Of a DNA stretch of 64,000 nucleotides, positions 16,402 to 24,132 are shown in pieces; within the stretch, counting starts at the first letter, position 1; the number at the start of each line of letters is the position of its first letter. The stretch lies in contig NZ_DASVMI010000181.1 of NCBI RefSeq assembly GCF_036384435.1, positions 12,124-76,123 on the forward strand. Direction: 5' to 3'. Made by a program: the position numbers and the translations under genes. Below the pieces are notes generated by a model. The model was given only the letters and a program-made list of their open reading frames with translations. It was not told where the DNA came from and made no database searches. The stretch comes from GSA-30 sp036384435 (GTDB lineage: Bacteria > Pseudomonadota > Gammaproteobacteria > Xanthomonadales > Rhodanobacteraceae).

Positions 16402-17148
16402 ATGCATAGACTCGTACTCATCCGCCACGGCCAATCTCAGTGGAACCTGGACAACCGCTTCAGCGGCTGGGCAGACGTGGACCTCACGGCCCAGGGCGTC
16501 GCCGAAGCCCAGGAGGCAGGCAAGCTGCTCAAGGAGGCCGGTTTTGGTTTCGATGTGGCGCATACCTCGGTACTCAAGCGCGCGGTGCGTACGCTGTGGC
16601 ACGTGCAGGATGCGATGGATCTGATGTGGATTCCGGTGGTGACCGACTGGCGCCTCAACGAGCGCCACTATGGCGGCCTGACGGGGCTCAACAAGGCCGA
16701 GACCGCCGAGAAGTACGGCGAGGACCAGGTCAAGATCTGGCGTCGCAGCTATGACATTCCGCCGCCGCCGCTTGATCGCGACAAGAACGAATCCGTACAC
16801 GATCCGCGTTATGCCGCGCTCGATGCCAAGGACATACCTGATACCGAGTGTCTCAAGGATACCGTGGCCCGTGTTCTGCCGTACTGGCACGACGTGCTGG
16901 CACCGGCCATCCGTGCCGGCCGGCGCGTGGTCGTGGCCGCGCATGGCAATTCGCTGCGAGCGTTGGTGAAGTACCTGGACAACATCTCCGACGATGACAT
17001 CGTCGAGCTAAACATCCCCAATGGGGTGCCGCTGGTGTATGAGTTCGATGCTGAGCTCAAGCCGATTCGGCACTACTACCTGGGGGACGCCGCCGTGATC
17101 GAGGCCAAGATGGCTGCCGTGGCCAATCAGGGCAAGGCCAAGGCCTGA
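16402..17148 (+). CDS. gpmA: 2,3-bisphosphoglycerate-dependent phosphoglycerate mutase GpmA
   Basis: GpmA interconverts 3- and 2-phosphoglycerate in glycolysis. From ATG 16402 the protein has 248 residues. The phosphohistidine motif LIRHGQSQWN is at the start (His9). RLNERHYGGLTGLNKAETAEKYG holds the catalytic Glu, and VVVAAHGNSLRALVKYLD holds the second His. The long in-frame extension upstream to 15964 is antisense to the beta-helix gene and was discarded. No operon partner is evident. Confidence 0.96.
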   Translation: MHRLVLIRHGQSQWNLDNRFSGWADVDLTAQGVAEAQEAGKLLKEAGFGFDVAHTSVLKRAVRTLWHVQDAMDLMWIPVVTDWRLNERHYGGLTGLNKAETAEKYGEDQVKIWRRSYDIPPPPLDRDKNESVHDPRYAALDAKDIPDTECLKDTVARVLPYWHDVLAPAIRAGRRVVVAAHGNSLRALVKYLDNISDDDIVELNIPNGVPLVYEFDAELKPIRHYYLGDAAVIEAKMAAVANQGKAKA

Positions 17149-17256
17149 GTCAAAGGCTATGTCGCTGCTGACAGTTGTCACGGCCATGGCCGTCGCAGCG
17201 TCAGTGGCGCGGCCCGGAAGTTCGCTCTACGCTTATCGGCATTCCCTGGTGAGTGA

Positions 17257-17799
17257 ATGCCGATGACTCCGCAAATGGTGGCCCCCATGATCATGGGGCC
17301 GTTGATAGCGTTTATGGTGTGGCGTCGTGTGCGCCGCACCTTCGGGCCGCAGCCCGTGCAACGTCGGCGCATGATGTTCCGTATCGCGGTGCTGCTCATC
17401 CTGGGCGGGCTTATTTCGCTAAGCGGCCTGCGTGATATCCGGCTGCTGGAGGGCATGCTTGGCGGCGTACTGGCCGGCGCCGCCCTGGGTGTAGTTGGTC
17501 TGCGCCTGACGCGCTTTGAGCGCAATGCCGCCGGTGAAGACGTCTACATTCCCAATCCCTGGATCGGTGGTCTGCTGACCGCCTTGCTGGTCGGCCGCCT
17601 GATCTGGCGGTTTGCCACGGTAGGCATGGTGGCGGGCGCGGCCACACCACCCCATGCGCCCCCCTTGGGCAACAGCCCGCTCACCCTGCTGGTCTTTGGC
17701 CTGACGGTGGGCTACTACGTGGCCTATTTTATCGGCTTGCTGATACACCATCGCCGGTTCGAGCAGACCAGGCCCATGCCGCCACCGCTGAAGTCTTGA
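17257..17799 (+). CDS. Four-helix membrane protein, CcdC/DUF1453-like
   Basis: A 180-residue inner-membrane protein with about four hydrophobic segments: MVAPMIMGPLIAFMVWRRVRR, IAVLLILGGLISL, the stretch around GGVLAGAALGVVGL, and LLVFGLTVGYYVAYFIGLLI near the C-terminus. The pattern, with VWRRVRRTFGPQPVQRRR after the first helix and LTRFE after the third, is that of CcdC/DUF1453 proteins, whose role is unclear. The start is ATG 17257, or ATG 17263 two codons later. It lies convergent to the PII gene with a gap of 9 bases. Confidence 0.7.
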   Translation: MPMTPQMVAPMIMGPLIAFMVWRRVRRTFGPQPVQRRRMMFRIAVLLILGGLISLSGLRDIRLLEGMLGGVLAGAALGVVGLRLTRFERNAAGEDVYIPNPWIGGLLTALLVGRLIWRFATVGMVAGAATPPHAPPLGNSPLTLLVFGLTVGYYVAYFIGLLIHHRRFEQTRPMPPPLKS

Positions 17800-17808
17800 G
17801 GCGGGTGC

Positions 17809-18147
17809 CTAGAGCGCGTCGTTGTCCAACTCGCCCGTGCGGATGCGGATCAACTGTTCGAGCGGGCTGACGAAGATCTTGCCGTCGCCGATCTTGCCGG
17901 TGCGCGCGGCGTTCTGGATCGCCTCGACCACCCGATCGACCTGGTCGTCGGCCACGGCGACCTCGAGCTTGATCTTGGGCAGGAAGTCGACCACGTATTC
18001 GGCGCCACGATAGAGCTCGGTATGGCCTTTCTGGCGGCCGAAGCCCTTGACCTCGGTCACGGTGATGCCTTGCACGCCAACCTCGGCCAGGGCCTCGCGC
18101 ACATCATCCAGCTTGAACGGCTTGATCACCGCCACCACGAGCTTCAT
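17809..18147 (-). CDS. glnB: Nitrogen regulatory PII protein (GlnB/GlnK)
   Basis: PII is a small trimeric signal protein that reads glutamine, 2-oxoglutarate and ATP/ADP and controls glutamine synthetase, AmtB and NtrB. The 112-residue sequence is canonical: MKLVVAVIKPFKLDDVREAL, the T-loop with Tyr46 and the uridylylation site Tyr51 (YRGAEYVVDFLPK), and TGKIGDGKIFV. GlnB and GlnK cannot be told apart safely; the SPLEQLIRIRTGELDNDAL tail is of the GlnK/GlnB mixed type. No amtB lies next to it. It diverges from ubiK across a 170-base region holding a perfect palindrome. Confidence 0.93.
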   Translation of the reverse strand: MKLVVAVIKPFKLDDVREALAEVGVQGITVTEVKGFGRQKGHTELYRGAEYVVDFLPKIKLEVAVADDQVDRVVEAIQNAARTGKIGDGKIFVSPLEQLIRIRTGELDNDAL

Positions 18148-18220
18148 AAATCCGCTTCCTGTCGTCTAAGGGAAAGCATTTTGCCTGTCTTGAGGCCACC
18201 TGTCGCCAGCCCGCGCCTCT

Positions 18221-18238
18221 TGTAGGAAAATTCCTACA
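18221..18238. promoter_or_regulatory. Perfect 18-bp palindrome TGTAGG-N6-CCTACA between glnB and ubiK
   Basis: TGTAGGAA-AA-TTCCTACA is a perfect dyad. It lies about 74 bases upstream of the PII start and about 80 upstream of ubiK. Its shape recalls the TGTAAG-N6-CTTACA sites of GacA/UvrY-type response regulators, with one changed base per half. It looks like an operator; the regulator is not known. Confidence 0.55.
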
Positions 18239-18317
18239 TTCACTAGTGGAGCACGCTGATGGCGTTGGAATTCTGTAGTCATTTAAGCTTTTATTCGACA
18301 AGTTCGAGGCGCCTCCC

Positions 18318-18566
18318 ATGATGGACAGGCAGGATATCGACCAACTTGCCCTGCGACTTGTTTCGTTGGTTCCGCCAGGACTGGCAGAGGCGCATAAGGA
18401 TTTGCGCGCCAATTTTAGCGATGTCCTGGCACAAGGATTGCGCCGCCTCGATCTAGTCACCCGCGAGGAGTTCGACGTTCAAAGCCAAGTGCTGGCTCGC
18501 ACACGAGCCAAGGTGGAAGAACTGGAACGCCGCGTGGCAGCTTTAGAGGCTAACGCTCAGGGGTAA
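18318..18566 (+). CDS. ubiK: Ubiquinone biosynthesis accessory factor UbiK
   Basis: UbiK (formerly YqiC/BMFP) helps aerobic ubiquinone synthesis, working with UbiJ. The 82-residue product begins MDRQDIDQLALRLVSLVPPGL. It continues with AHKDLRANFSDVLAQGLRRLDLVTREEFDVQSQVLARTRAKVEELERRVAALE. That is an amphipathic helix followed by a coiled coil, as in the family. ATG 18318 or the next codon ATG may be used. ubiJ and ubiB lie at 30.4-32.7 kb in the same window. Confidence 0.9.
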   Translation: MMDRQDIDQLALRLVSLVPPGLAEAHKDLRANFSDVLAQGLRRLDLVTREEFDVQSQVLARTRAKVEELERRVAALEANAQG

Positions 18567-18760
18567 GCCGGTTGGGTGGCTTATCAGGCGGTAGCCCACT
18601 TTCCGGGAGCCGCCCCCGATCGTCACCCTCACCCCGAGAATGGTCGGGGGCGGCTGTTTTACGGTTGCGTAGGAGCCACAGGGATGTCGCACAGTCGCAA
18701 CCATCTCATCTTCGTCTATCGATCCCCGCTGATTTCGGCTGCGGAGGTTCGTGCTGCCCC

Positions 18761-20260
18761 ATGAGCTTAGCCGTCACATTGAGTCGCGCCCAGGAAGGGG
18801 TCGCCGCGCCGCAGGTGATGGTCGAGGTGCATCTGTCGGGTGGCCTGCCGGGAACGCATATCGTCGGACTCCCCGAAGCGGCCGTGCGCGAAGCACGTGA
18901 TCGCGTGCGCGTGGCAATCCAGAGCGCGGCATTCGAATACCCCAACCGTCGCGTCACGGTAAACCTGGCACCCGCTGAACTCCCCAAGGATGGCGGGCGC
19001 TTCGACCTGGCCATCGCCCTGGGCATTCTTGCCGCAGGCGGCCAGGTGCCGCGCGAGAAGCTCGACGACTGTGAATTCCTCGGCGAACTGGCCTTGTCCG
19101 GTGCGCTCCGTGGCGTGTCCGGCGTGCTGCCTGCGCTGATGCGGGCAAGGGCACGCGGGCGCCGGGTCGTGGTGCCGCGTGCCAATGCGTCCGAGGCGGC
19201 GTTGATCTCCGAGGTCGACGTGCGCGTGGCCGACTCGCTCTCGGACGTTTGCGGCTGGCTGCATGGCTCGAAGGATCTGCCAGCACCGTCCAGCGCGATG
19301 CAGCAGGACACGGACATCCTGGGGCCCGACCTGTCCGACGTGCGTGGGCAGCTTCAGGCCAGGCGAGCGCTGGAGATCGCGGCCACGGGCGGCCACCACC
19401 TGCTCCTGCTCGGGCCGCCCGGTACGGGCAAGACCATGCTGGCCGAGCGATTGCCAAGCATTCTGCCGCCCCTGACCGAATCCGAAGCACTGGAGACCTG
19501 CGCGATCCTTTCCGTGGCAGGTCAGGTCGTAGATCCGCAACTATGGCGGCGCCGGCCATTCCGGTCGCCGCACCATACCGCGTCGGCCGTGGCCCTGGTC
19601 GGCGGGGGTTCTGATCCGCGCCCCGGTGAAATTTCCCTGGCCCACAATGGTGTGCTGTTTCTCGACGAATTGCCCGAATTCAGTCGCCATGTGCTGGACG
19701 TCCTGCGCGAACCCCTGGAATCGGGGCAAATCGTGATTTCGCGCGCCGCGCGCCAATCCACGTTTCCCGCGCAGTTTCAACTGGTGGCCGCGATGAATCC
19801 TTGCCCGTGCGGATATGCCGGTGATCCGCGTGAGCGTTGTCGCTGCACGCCTGACCAGATCCAGCGCTATCGAAACCGCGTATCGGGCCCGCTGCTTGAT
19901 CGCATCGACCTGGCCGTGGAAGTACCGCGCGTGCCGGTCTCGGAAATCGGCGCGCCGCGCAGCCGCCAGGACGAGGACTCGGCCACGGTCAGGGCGCGCG
20001 TGTTGCGCGCCAGGCATCAGGCCCTCATGCGCTCGGGTCGTCCGAATGCGGAAATCAGTACGCGCGAACTCGAACGCGATTGCGCTTTGGGGCCGGCCGA
20101 GCGGCGTTGGTTCGATGCTGCCTTGGAGCGCCTGGGGCTGTCCGCGCGGGCGTATCACCGCACCTTGCGAGTAGCGCGCACCATCGCCGATCTCGATGGT
20201 GGTGCCGCTGCGCTGGATCGCGGGCACCTGGCCGAAGCGCTGCAGTATCGGCGGCTCTGA
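18761..20260 (+). CDS. comM: YifB/ComM-type magnesium-chelatase-like AAA ATPase
   Basis: ComM is a hexameric DNA helicase that drives branch migration during integration of transformed DNA. The product from ATG 18761 has 499 residues. It shows the N-terminal LonB-like ChlI domain (GLPGTHIVGLPEAAVREARDRVR, NLAPAELPKDGGRFDLAIAL), Walker A LLGPPGTGKT and Walker B GVLFLDELPEF. The Cys pair-rich MNPCPCGYAGDPRERCRC and the DRIDLAVEVPRV sensor region complete it. The C-terminal Mg_chelatase_C part is full. An in-frame extension to 18572 was rejected as it lacks family similarity. No competence genes lie beside it. Confidence 0.93.
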   Translation: MSLAVTLSRAQEGVAAPQVMVEVHLSGGLPGTHIVGLPEAAVREARDRVRVAIQSAAFEYPNRRVTVNLAPAELPKDGGRFDLAIALGILAAGGQVPREKLDDCEFLGELALSGALRGVSGVLPALMRARARGRRVVVPRANASEAALISEVDVRVADSLSDVCGWLHGSKDLPAPSSAMQQDTDILGPDLSDVRGQLQARRALEIAATGGHHLLLLGPPGTGKTMLAERLPSILPPLTESEALETCAILSVAGQVVDPQLWRRRPFRSPHHTASAVALVGGGSDPRPGEISLAHNGVLFLDELPEFSRHVLDVLREPLESGQIVISRAARQSTFPAQFQLVAAMNPCPCGYAGDPRERCRCTPDQIQRYRNRVSGPLLDRIDLAVEVPRVPVSEIGAPRSRQDEDSATVRARVLRARHQALMRSGRPNAEISTRELERDCALGPAERRWFDAALERLGLSARAYHRTLRVARTIADLDGGAAALDRGHLAEALQYRRL

Positions 20261-20281
20261 CACCCGGCGCACATTCCGGGT

Positions 20282-20575
20282 TCAGCTTGAGCCTCGGCTG
20301 GCTCCGGCAAGATCAACCATCGGCGGTGTGCCGAACATGCGCTTGTATTCCCGGCTGAACTGCGAAGTGCTGGCATAGCCCACTGCATAGGCCGCGCCGG
20401 ACACGTTCGCGCTGCCGGCGGCCAACAACTTACGGGCCTCCAGCAGGCGTACATGGCGTTGGAACGCAATCGGACTGTAGCCTGTGACCGCCTTGAAATG
20501 GCGATGAAATGACGTAAGGCTCATGCCGACGGAGGCAGCCAGTTCGGATACGACAAAGGGCTTTTCCTGATTGGC
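20282..20575 (-). pseudogene. AraC family regulator fragment (DNA-binding domain only, 5' part lost)
   Basis: The minus-strand frame encodes the complete C-terminal two-HTH domain of an AraC regulator: KPFVVSELAASVGMSLTSFHRHFKAVTGYSP and the second HTH up to AYAVGYASTSQFSREYKRMFGTPP. The N-terminal effector domain, normally about 200 residues in the relevant AraC_N group, is absent. Upstream of NQEKPF the frame reads into the antisense of a dehydrogenase fragment, so a junction lies at about 20560-20580. An open frame continues to 20653, so a short protein could still be made, but loss of the start suggests a remnant. Confidence 0.8.
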
Positions 20576-20944
20576 GCTACTTCGCAAGGCCACCGGCGCG
20601 CGTATTGTGATGATAAGCAGTGGGCTGGGGTCCATCGCACTGACCGGCGACATGAAAGCCCCGATCTGGGGCCTGCACGCGACCGGTTATTTCGCGTCCA
20701 AGACTGCCCTGAACATGTTCACCGTCAAGCTAGCCAAGGAGCTATTGAACGAAGGCATCAAGGTCAACGCGGCGTGCCCGGGCTCGGTGGTCACTGACAT
20801 GGGCGGCCCAATGGCGCCGCGCACCGTCGAGCAGGGCGCGGTGATCGCCATTCGCCTCGCCTCGCCACGCTGGGTTGGATGGGACCAACAGGCGGGTTTT
20901 TCCATGATGGAGAGGGTCCAGGCTTGGCTCCTTACGGGTGGTAA
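20575..20944 (+). pseudogene. Short-chain dehydrogenase/reductase remnant (5' deletion and frameshift)
   Basis: The frame reads LRKATGARIVMISSGLGS, then YFASKTALNMFTVKLAKELLNEGIKVNAACPGSVVTDMGG and PRTVEQGAVIAIRLA. These are the catalytic Ser strand, the YxxxK motif (Tyr and Lys present) and the C-terminal part of a classical SDR. The NAD-binding N-terminus (TGxxxGIG) is missing. After RLA the frame shifts: TCGCC is duplicated in tandem at 20857-20866, and removing one copy restores TLGWMGPTGGFFHDGEG, the normal SDR tail, ending at TAA 20942-20944. The gene is therefore broken twice. Confidence 0.85.
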
Positions 20945-21392
20945 GACAACCCGTGAACAGGAGTCATTCCAGACTTGGCATCACGTCGTTCAACGCGGCG
21001 CCCTGGCCGATGTGAATGCGAGCGTGTCGTCGAATGACACCTGCGCGGCCTTGTCGCTCGTGGGCACTCAGCGAGGCATTGAGTCGCAAGATCAAACCGC
21101 CCCAGGTCCATCGAGCCAGTTCATTCAATTCGCCCAGGTCGGCCAGCACCTGGGCGCCGATCGGGTTCGGTCACCGCTTGCGGAAAGACAGTCGATCCAG
21201 TGTCTCGAAAAGATGCCGCGGATAATTCTTCAGGTGTCCGGCGCATGCATCGATCGCGTCGGTTACGCTATGGAGGTACCGTTTCTGGGGACAGGCTTGA
21301 GTGGATGGATGGCTTGGCGGCAACGGTGATGAAGCCCGTGTCGTCCAGTGAAAACATATCGATACGAGGGGAGCGCCAGGGATGATGACGAT
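20945..21392. other. Non-coding or decayed stretch after the SDR remnant
   Basis: No recognisable gene. On the minus strand a coding-like frame runs from about 21280 to 20964, interrupted by one TGA at 21171-21173. It reads CAGHLKNYPRHLFETLDRLS before the stop and QVLADLGELNELARWTWGG after it. I do not recognise the family; it may be another decayed gene. Confidence 0.35.
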
Positions 21393-21812
21393 ATGAGTGG
21401 CGTCGCCAGCAACGACGGGTGGCGCCCGCTTCGGCGATGGGAAAAGGCGGTATTCACGATTCTGGGTGGAGCGCTGCTGGCCTGGGCGGGTTGGCATGGG
21501 ATACAGACTGCGCGATTCCTGGCGCGCAGCATCCATGTGACCGGTACGATCGTTGCCAACAGTGGGCACCCACGCATCCACTTCAAGGCTACGGACGGTC
21601 GCGATATCGAGTTTGTGCAGAACGGCGGCGCCTGGGGTGATGCCGGCGACGCCATGACCGTGGTCTACGACGCCAGCAACCCGAAGGGTTCCGCGCATGC
21701 CGATACCTTCCTTGCCTTGTGGGGACAAGTCATTTTCTGCCTTCCCATGGCACTGGGCCTGTTAGCCGCGGCGTTCCTGGGTGGCCAGATAAGGTACAGG
21801 GCGATCAGATAG
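21393..21812 (+). CDS. DUF3592-like small membrane protein
   Basis: A 139-residue protein with one transmembrane helix near the N-terminus (AVFTILGGALLAWAGWHGI) and one at the C-terminus (FLALWGQVIFCLPMALGLLAAAFLGG). Between them lies a small beta-rich domain, VTGTIVANSGHPRIHFKATDGRDIEFVQ then AGDAMTVVYDASNPKGS. This is the layout of DUF3592 proteins. Function is unknown. An in-frame ATG at 21348 gives a longer form; the later ATG at 21393 has AGGGA nearby. It stands alone after the decayed region. Confidence 0.65.
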   Translation: MSGVASNDGWRPLRRWEKAVFTILGGALLAWAGWHGIQTARFLARSIHVTGTIVANSGHPRIHFKATDGRDIEFVQNGGAWGDAGDAMTVVYDASNPKGSAHADTFLALWGQVIFCLPMALGLLAAAFLGGQIRYRAIR

Positions 21813-22027
21813 GTAAAGTCGCTTGCCGTGAGGTCGCCACTCGCGGCGTCGCGGTTTCAGGGCATTGCCCCATCGAGAGCCCGGGCGTCCTGGCGCCGGT
21901 CCGTCCGCAAGCTGTTCGCTGCGCTGCTTGAGTACCCAGGGGCTGGCGATTCATCACGATTCATCACGCGACGGACCCGATGCCACGACCGAGATGCGCC
22001 TATGAGCAATTAATGTACTTCTGAGTA

Positions 22028-22055
22028 TTGACTTGGATCGTGGCAGAGGTATTAT
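22028..22055 (+). promoter_or_regulatory. Candidate sigma-70 promoter upstream of the antiporter gene
   Basis: TTGACT (22028-22033), a spacer of 16 bases and TATTAT (22050-22055) make a good match to the sigma-70 consensus. Transcription would start near 22062, leaving a 5' leader of about 220 bases before ATG 22284 or producing a separate short RNA. Confidence 0.5.
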
Positions 22056-22095
22056 TTGCACCGGCGAGTTCTTTAATGAGCTCCTGCCCCCGCCA

Positions 22096-22219
22096 CCCCG
22101 GTATCGGTCCCCCCCTCCCCCCGCCCGATACCGGGGCTTGGCCTTCTCTTTCGTATCCCTTCGATAGACTGTTTGCACTCAGGCGCTTCATGCTTCGCGC
22201 CTACGCTTTCTTGGCGTAG
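22096..22219 (+). promoter_or_regulatory. Structured region with three hairpins before the antiporter gene
   Basis: CCCCGGTATCGG (22096-22107) and CCGATACCGGGG (22125-22136) form a perfect 12-base-pair stem. Its 17-base loop is almost all C with single T residues (TCCCCCCCT then CCCCCCGC). Two smaller perfect hairpins follow: AGGCGC/GCGCCT (22181-22202) and CTACGC/GCGTAG (22201-22219), which overlap by two bases and so may compete. No intrinsic terminator tail is seen. The rest of the 470-base gap (21813-22283) holds only a tandem CGATTCATCA pair at 21947-21966. Confidence 0.6.
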
Positions 22220-22283
22220 TTGCTGACACCATGGGTTTGAACCAGGCTCAGCGGTACAAGGGCTGGTATGTAAGGGACCCCAC

Positions 22284-24104
22284 ATGACACTTGAACTCGG
22301 GCTGGCGCTGGCCGGCATGCTCACCATCGGCTTTTTTGCGCAATGGCTGGCTTGGCGCGTCAAATTGCCGGCCATTCTCTTCCTGCTGCTGGCAGGTATC
22401 GTGCTGGGGCCGTTAACGGGGGTGCTGAAGCCTGACGCGCTACTTGGGGAATTGCTGTTTCCAGTGGTGTCCCTTTCGGTGGCACTGATCCTGTTCGAGG
22501 GCAGTCTGAGCCTGCGCTTCCATGAACTGCCGGATATCGGCCATGTCGTGCGTGGTCTGGTGAGCTATGGCGCCATCGTCGCGTTGCTGCTGCTGGCAGT
22601 GGTAGCGCACTACGTGGCCGGCTTGAGCTGGGAGATCTCGCTGCTGTTTGGTGCATTGACCTGCGTGACTGGCCCAACCGTGATCGCGCCGATGTTGCGC
22701 ACGGTGCGCCCGAATGCGCGTATCGCCAACGTGTTGCGTTGGGAAGGCATCGTGATCGATCCGCTCGGCGCGCTGTTCGCCGTGCTCGCGTATGAGGCCA
22801 TCGTCTCGCATCGCCAGGGGCATACGATCGGCGTGTTCCTGTGGACCGTGGTCTGCGGCGCGGGCGTCGGTGCCTTGGCCGCCTGGGGCCTGGGCAACCT
22901 GTTGCGTCGCCAGTTGATCCCGGAGTATCTGCAAGCGTATGGCGCGATGGTGGCGGTGCTGCTGGCTTTCAGTCTCTCCAACGCGGTGGCGCATGAGTCG
23001 GGTCTGCTGGCGGTGACGATCATGGGCATCGCGTTGGGCAACATGCGCCACGTGCATATCGATCACATCCTGGATTTCAAGGAAAACCTCACCACCGTGC
23101 TGGTGTCGAGCCTGTTCATCCTGCTGGCCGCACGCCTGCAATGGCCGTCATTCGGCATGCTTTGGGCTGGCTTTGTGGTGTTCCTGGCCGCGCAGTTGAT
23201 CGTGCGGCCGATCACGGTGCTGGTGTCCAGCCTGGGGAGCAACCTGACCTGGCGCGAACGTGCATTGATCGCCTGGATCGCGCCGCGAGGCATCGTCGCA
23301 GCCTCCGTGTCCTCTCTGTTTGCGCTGCGCTTGAGCAGTATCGAGCATATGGCCGGTGCCGAGGCACTGGTCCCTTTGGTGTTCATCCTGATCATCGGCA
23401 CGGTCGTGTTGCAAAGCGCTACGTCGCGTCCGCTTGGACTGTGGTTGAAAGTGGCCGAGCCTGAGCCGCGTGGCGTGCTGATCTTCGGTTCCGATCGGGT
23501 GGCGCGTGTCGTGGCCAAGGTATTGGCCGATGCGGGCTTTCGCGTGGTGCTTGCCGACGATCAATGGGACAACATGCGCGCCGCGCGCATGGAAGGGTTG
23601 ACGACCTTCTTCGGCAACCCTGCCTCGCACTATGCCGAGCGCAACCTGGACCTCTCCGGTATTGGGCATCTGCTGGCCATGTCTACGCATGGCGAACGCA
23701 ATTCGCTGGCCTGCGTGCACTATCGCCAGGAGTTCGGGCACAGCAAGGTGTATCTGCTGCGCAATCTCAACCGCGAGGAATCGACTGCGCGAGGTGCGAT
23801 TGCCGAAGCCGGGGTCGCCACGGCACTGGTTTCCGATGACATGACGCACAGCCGCCTGATGGCGCTGCTCGATGAGGGCTGGCGCACCAAGTCCACCAAG
23901 ATCACGGCCACGTTTGGCTGGACGCAGTTTGTGGCGCAGTACGGCCAGTCATCGATGCCGCTGTTCGGCGTGGACGAAAAAGGCGACCTGCGTATCGCCT
24001 CCTCGTCGCGACCGGTCGAGCCCAAGGCCGGTTGGACGGTCATTGCACTCATACCCCCCGAGCAGACCCGACAAGCTGAGCCGGCGACCAGCCACCCGGA
24101 GTGA
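22284..24104 (+). CDS. CPA1-type cation:proton antiporter with C-terminal TrkA-N-like domain
   Basis: A 606-residue inner-membrane antiporter. Residues about 1-400 hold roughly 12 hydrophobic segments in the Na+/H+ exchanger fold. They include LFEGSLSLRFHEL, ALTCVTGPTVIAPMLRTVRPNARIANVLRWEGIVIDPLGAL (the TGP and EGIVIDPxGA motifs of CPA1 proteins) and ALIAWIAPRGIVAASVSSLFA. Residues about 415-540 form a Rossmann-like TrkA-N domain (GVLIFGSDRVARVVAKVLADAGFRVVLAD), whose glycine motif is weaker than usual. The ion cannot be read from the sequence. The gene is preceded by a long structured leader and stands alone. Confidence 0.88.
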   Translation: MTLELGLALAGMLTIGFFAQWLAWRVKLPAILFLLLAGIVLGPLTGVLKPDALLGELLFPVVSLSVALILFEGSLSLRFHELPDIGHVVRGLVSYGAIVALLLLAVVAHYVAGLSWEISLLFGALTCVTGPTVIAPMLRTVRPNARIANVLRWEGIVIDPLGALFAVLAYEAIVSHRQGHTIGVFLWTVVCGAGVGALAAWGLGNLLRRQLIPEYLQAYGAMVAVLLAFSLSNAVAHESGLLAVTIMGIALGNMRHVHIDHILDFKENLTTVLVSSLFILLAARLQWPSFGMLWAGFVVFLAAQLIVRPITVLVSSLGSNLTWRERALIAWIAPRGIVAASVSSLFALRLSSIEHMAGAEALVPLVFILIIGTVVLQSATSRPLGLWLKVAEPEPRGVLIFGSDRVARVVAKVLADAGFRVVLADDQWDNMRAARMEGLTTFFGNPASHYAERNLDLSGIGHLLAMSTHGERNSLACVHYRQEFGHSKVYLLRNLNREESTARGAIAEAGVATALVSDDMTHSRLMALLDEGWRTKSTKITATFGWTQFVAQYGQSSMPLFGVDEKGDLRIASSSRPVEPKAGWTVIALIPPEQTRQAEPATSHPE

Positions 24105-24132
24105 TTCGGGCGGCGGGTCGCGACCGTCATCG

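Noticed and set aside
18148..18220. Sigma-54 (-24/-12) promoter for the PII gene
   Set aside because: I looked for TGGC-N8-TGC spacing upstream of glnB on the minus strand; near matches have the wrong spacing.
22096..22136. Simple intrinsic terminator for the DUF3592-like gene
   Set aside because: It lies about 280 bases after that gene, has a long 17-base loop and no T-run. A regulatory RNA structure fits better.
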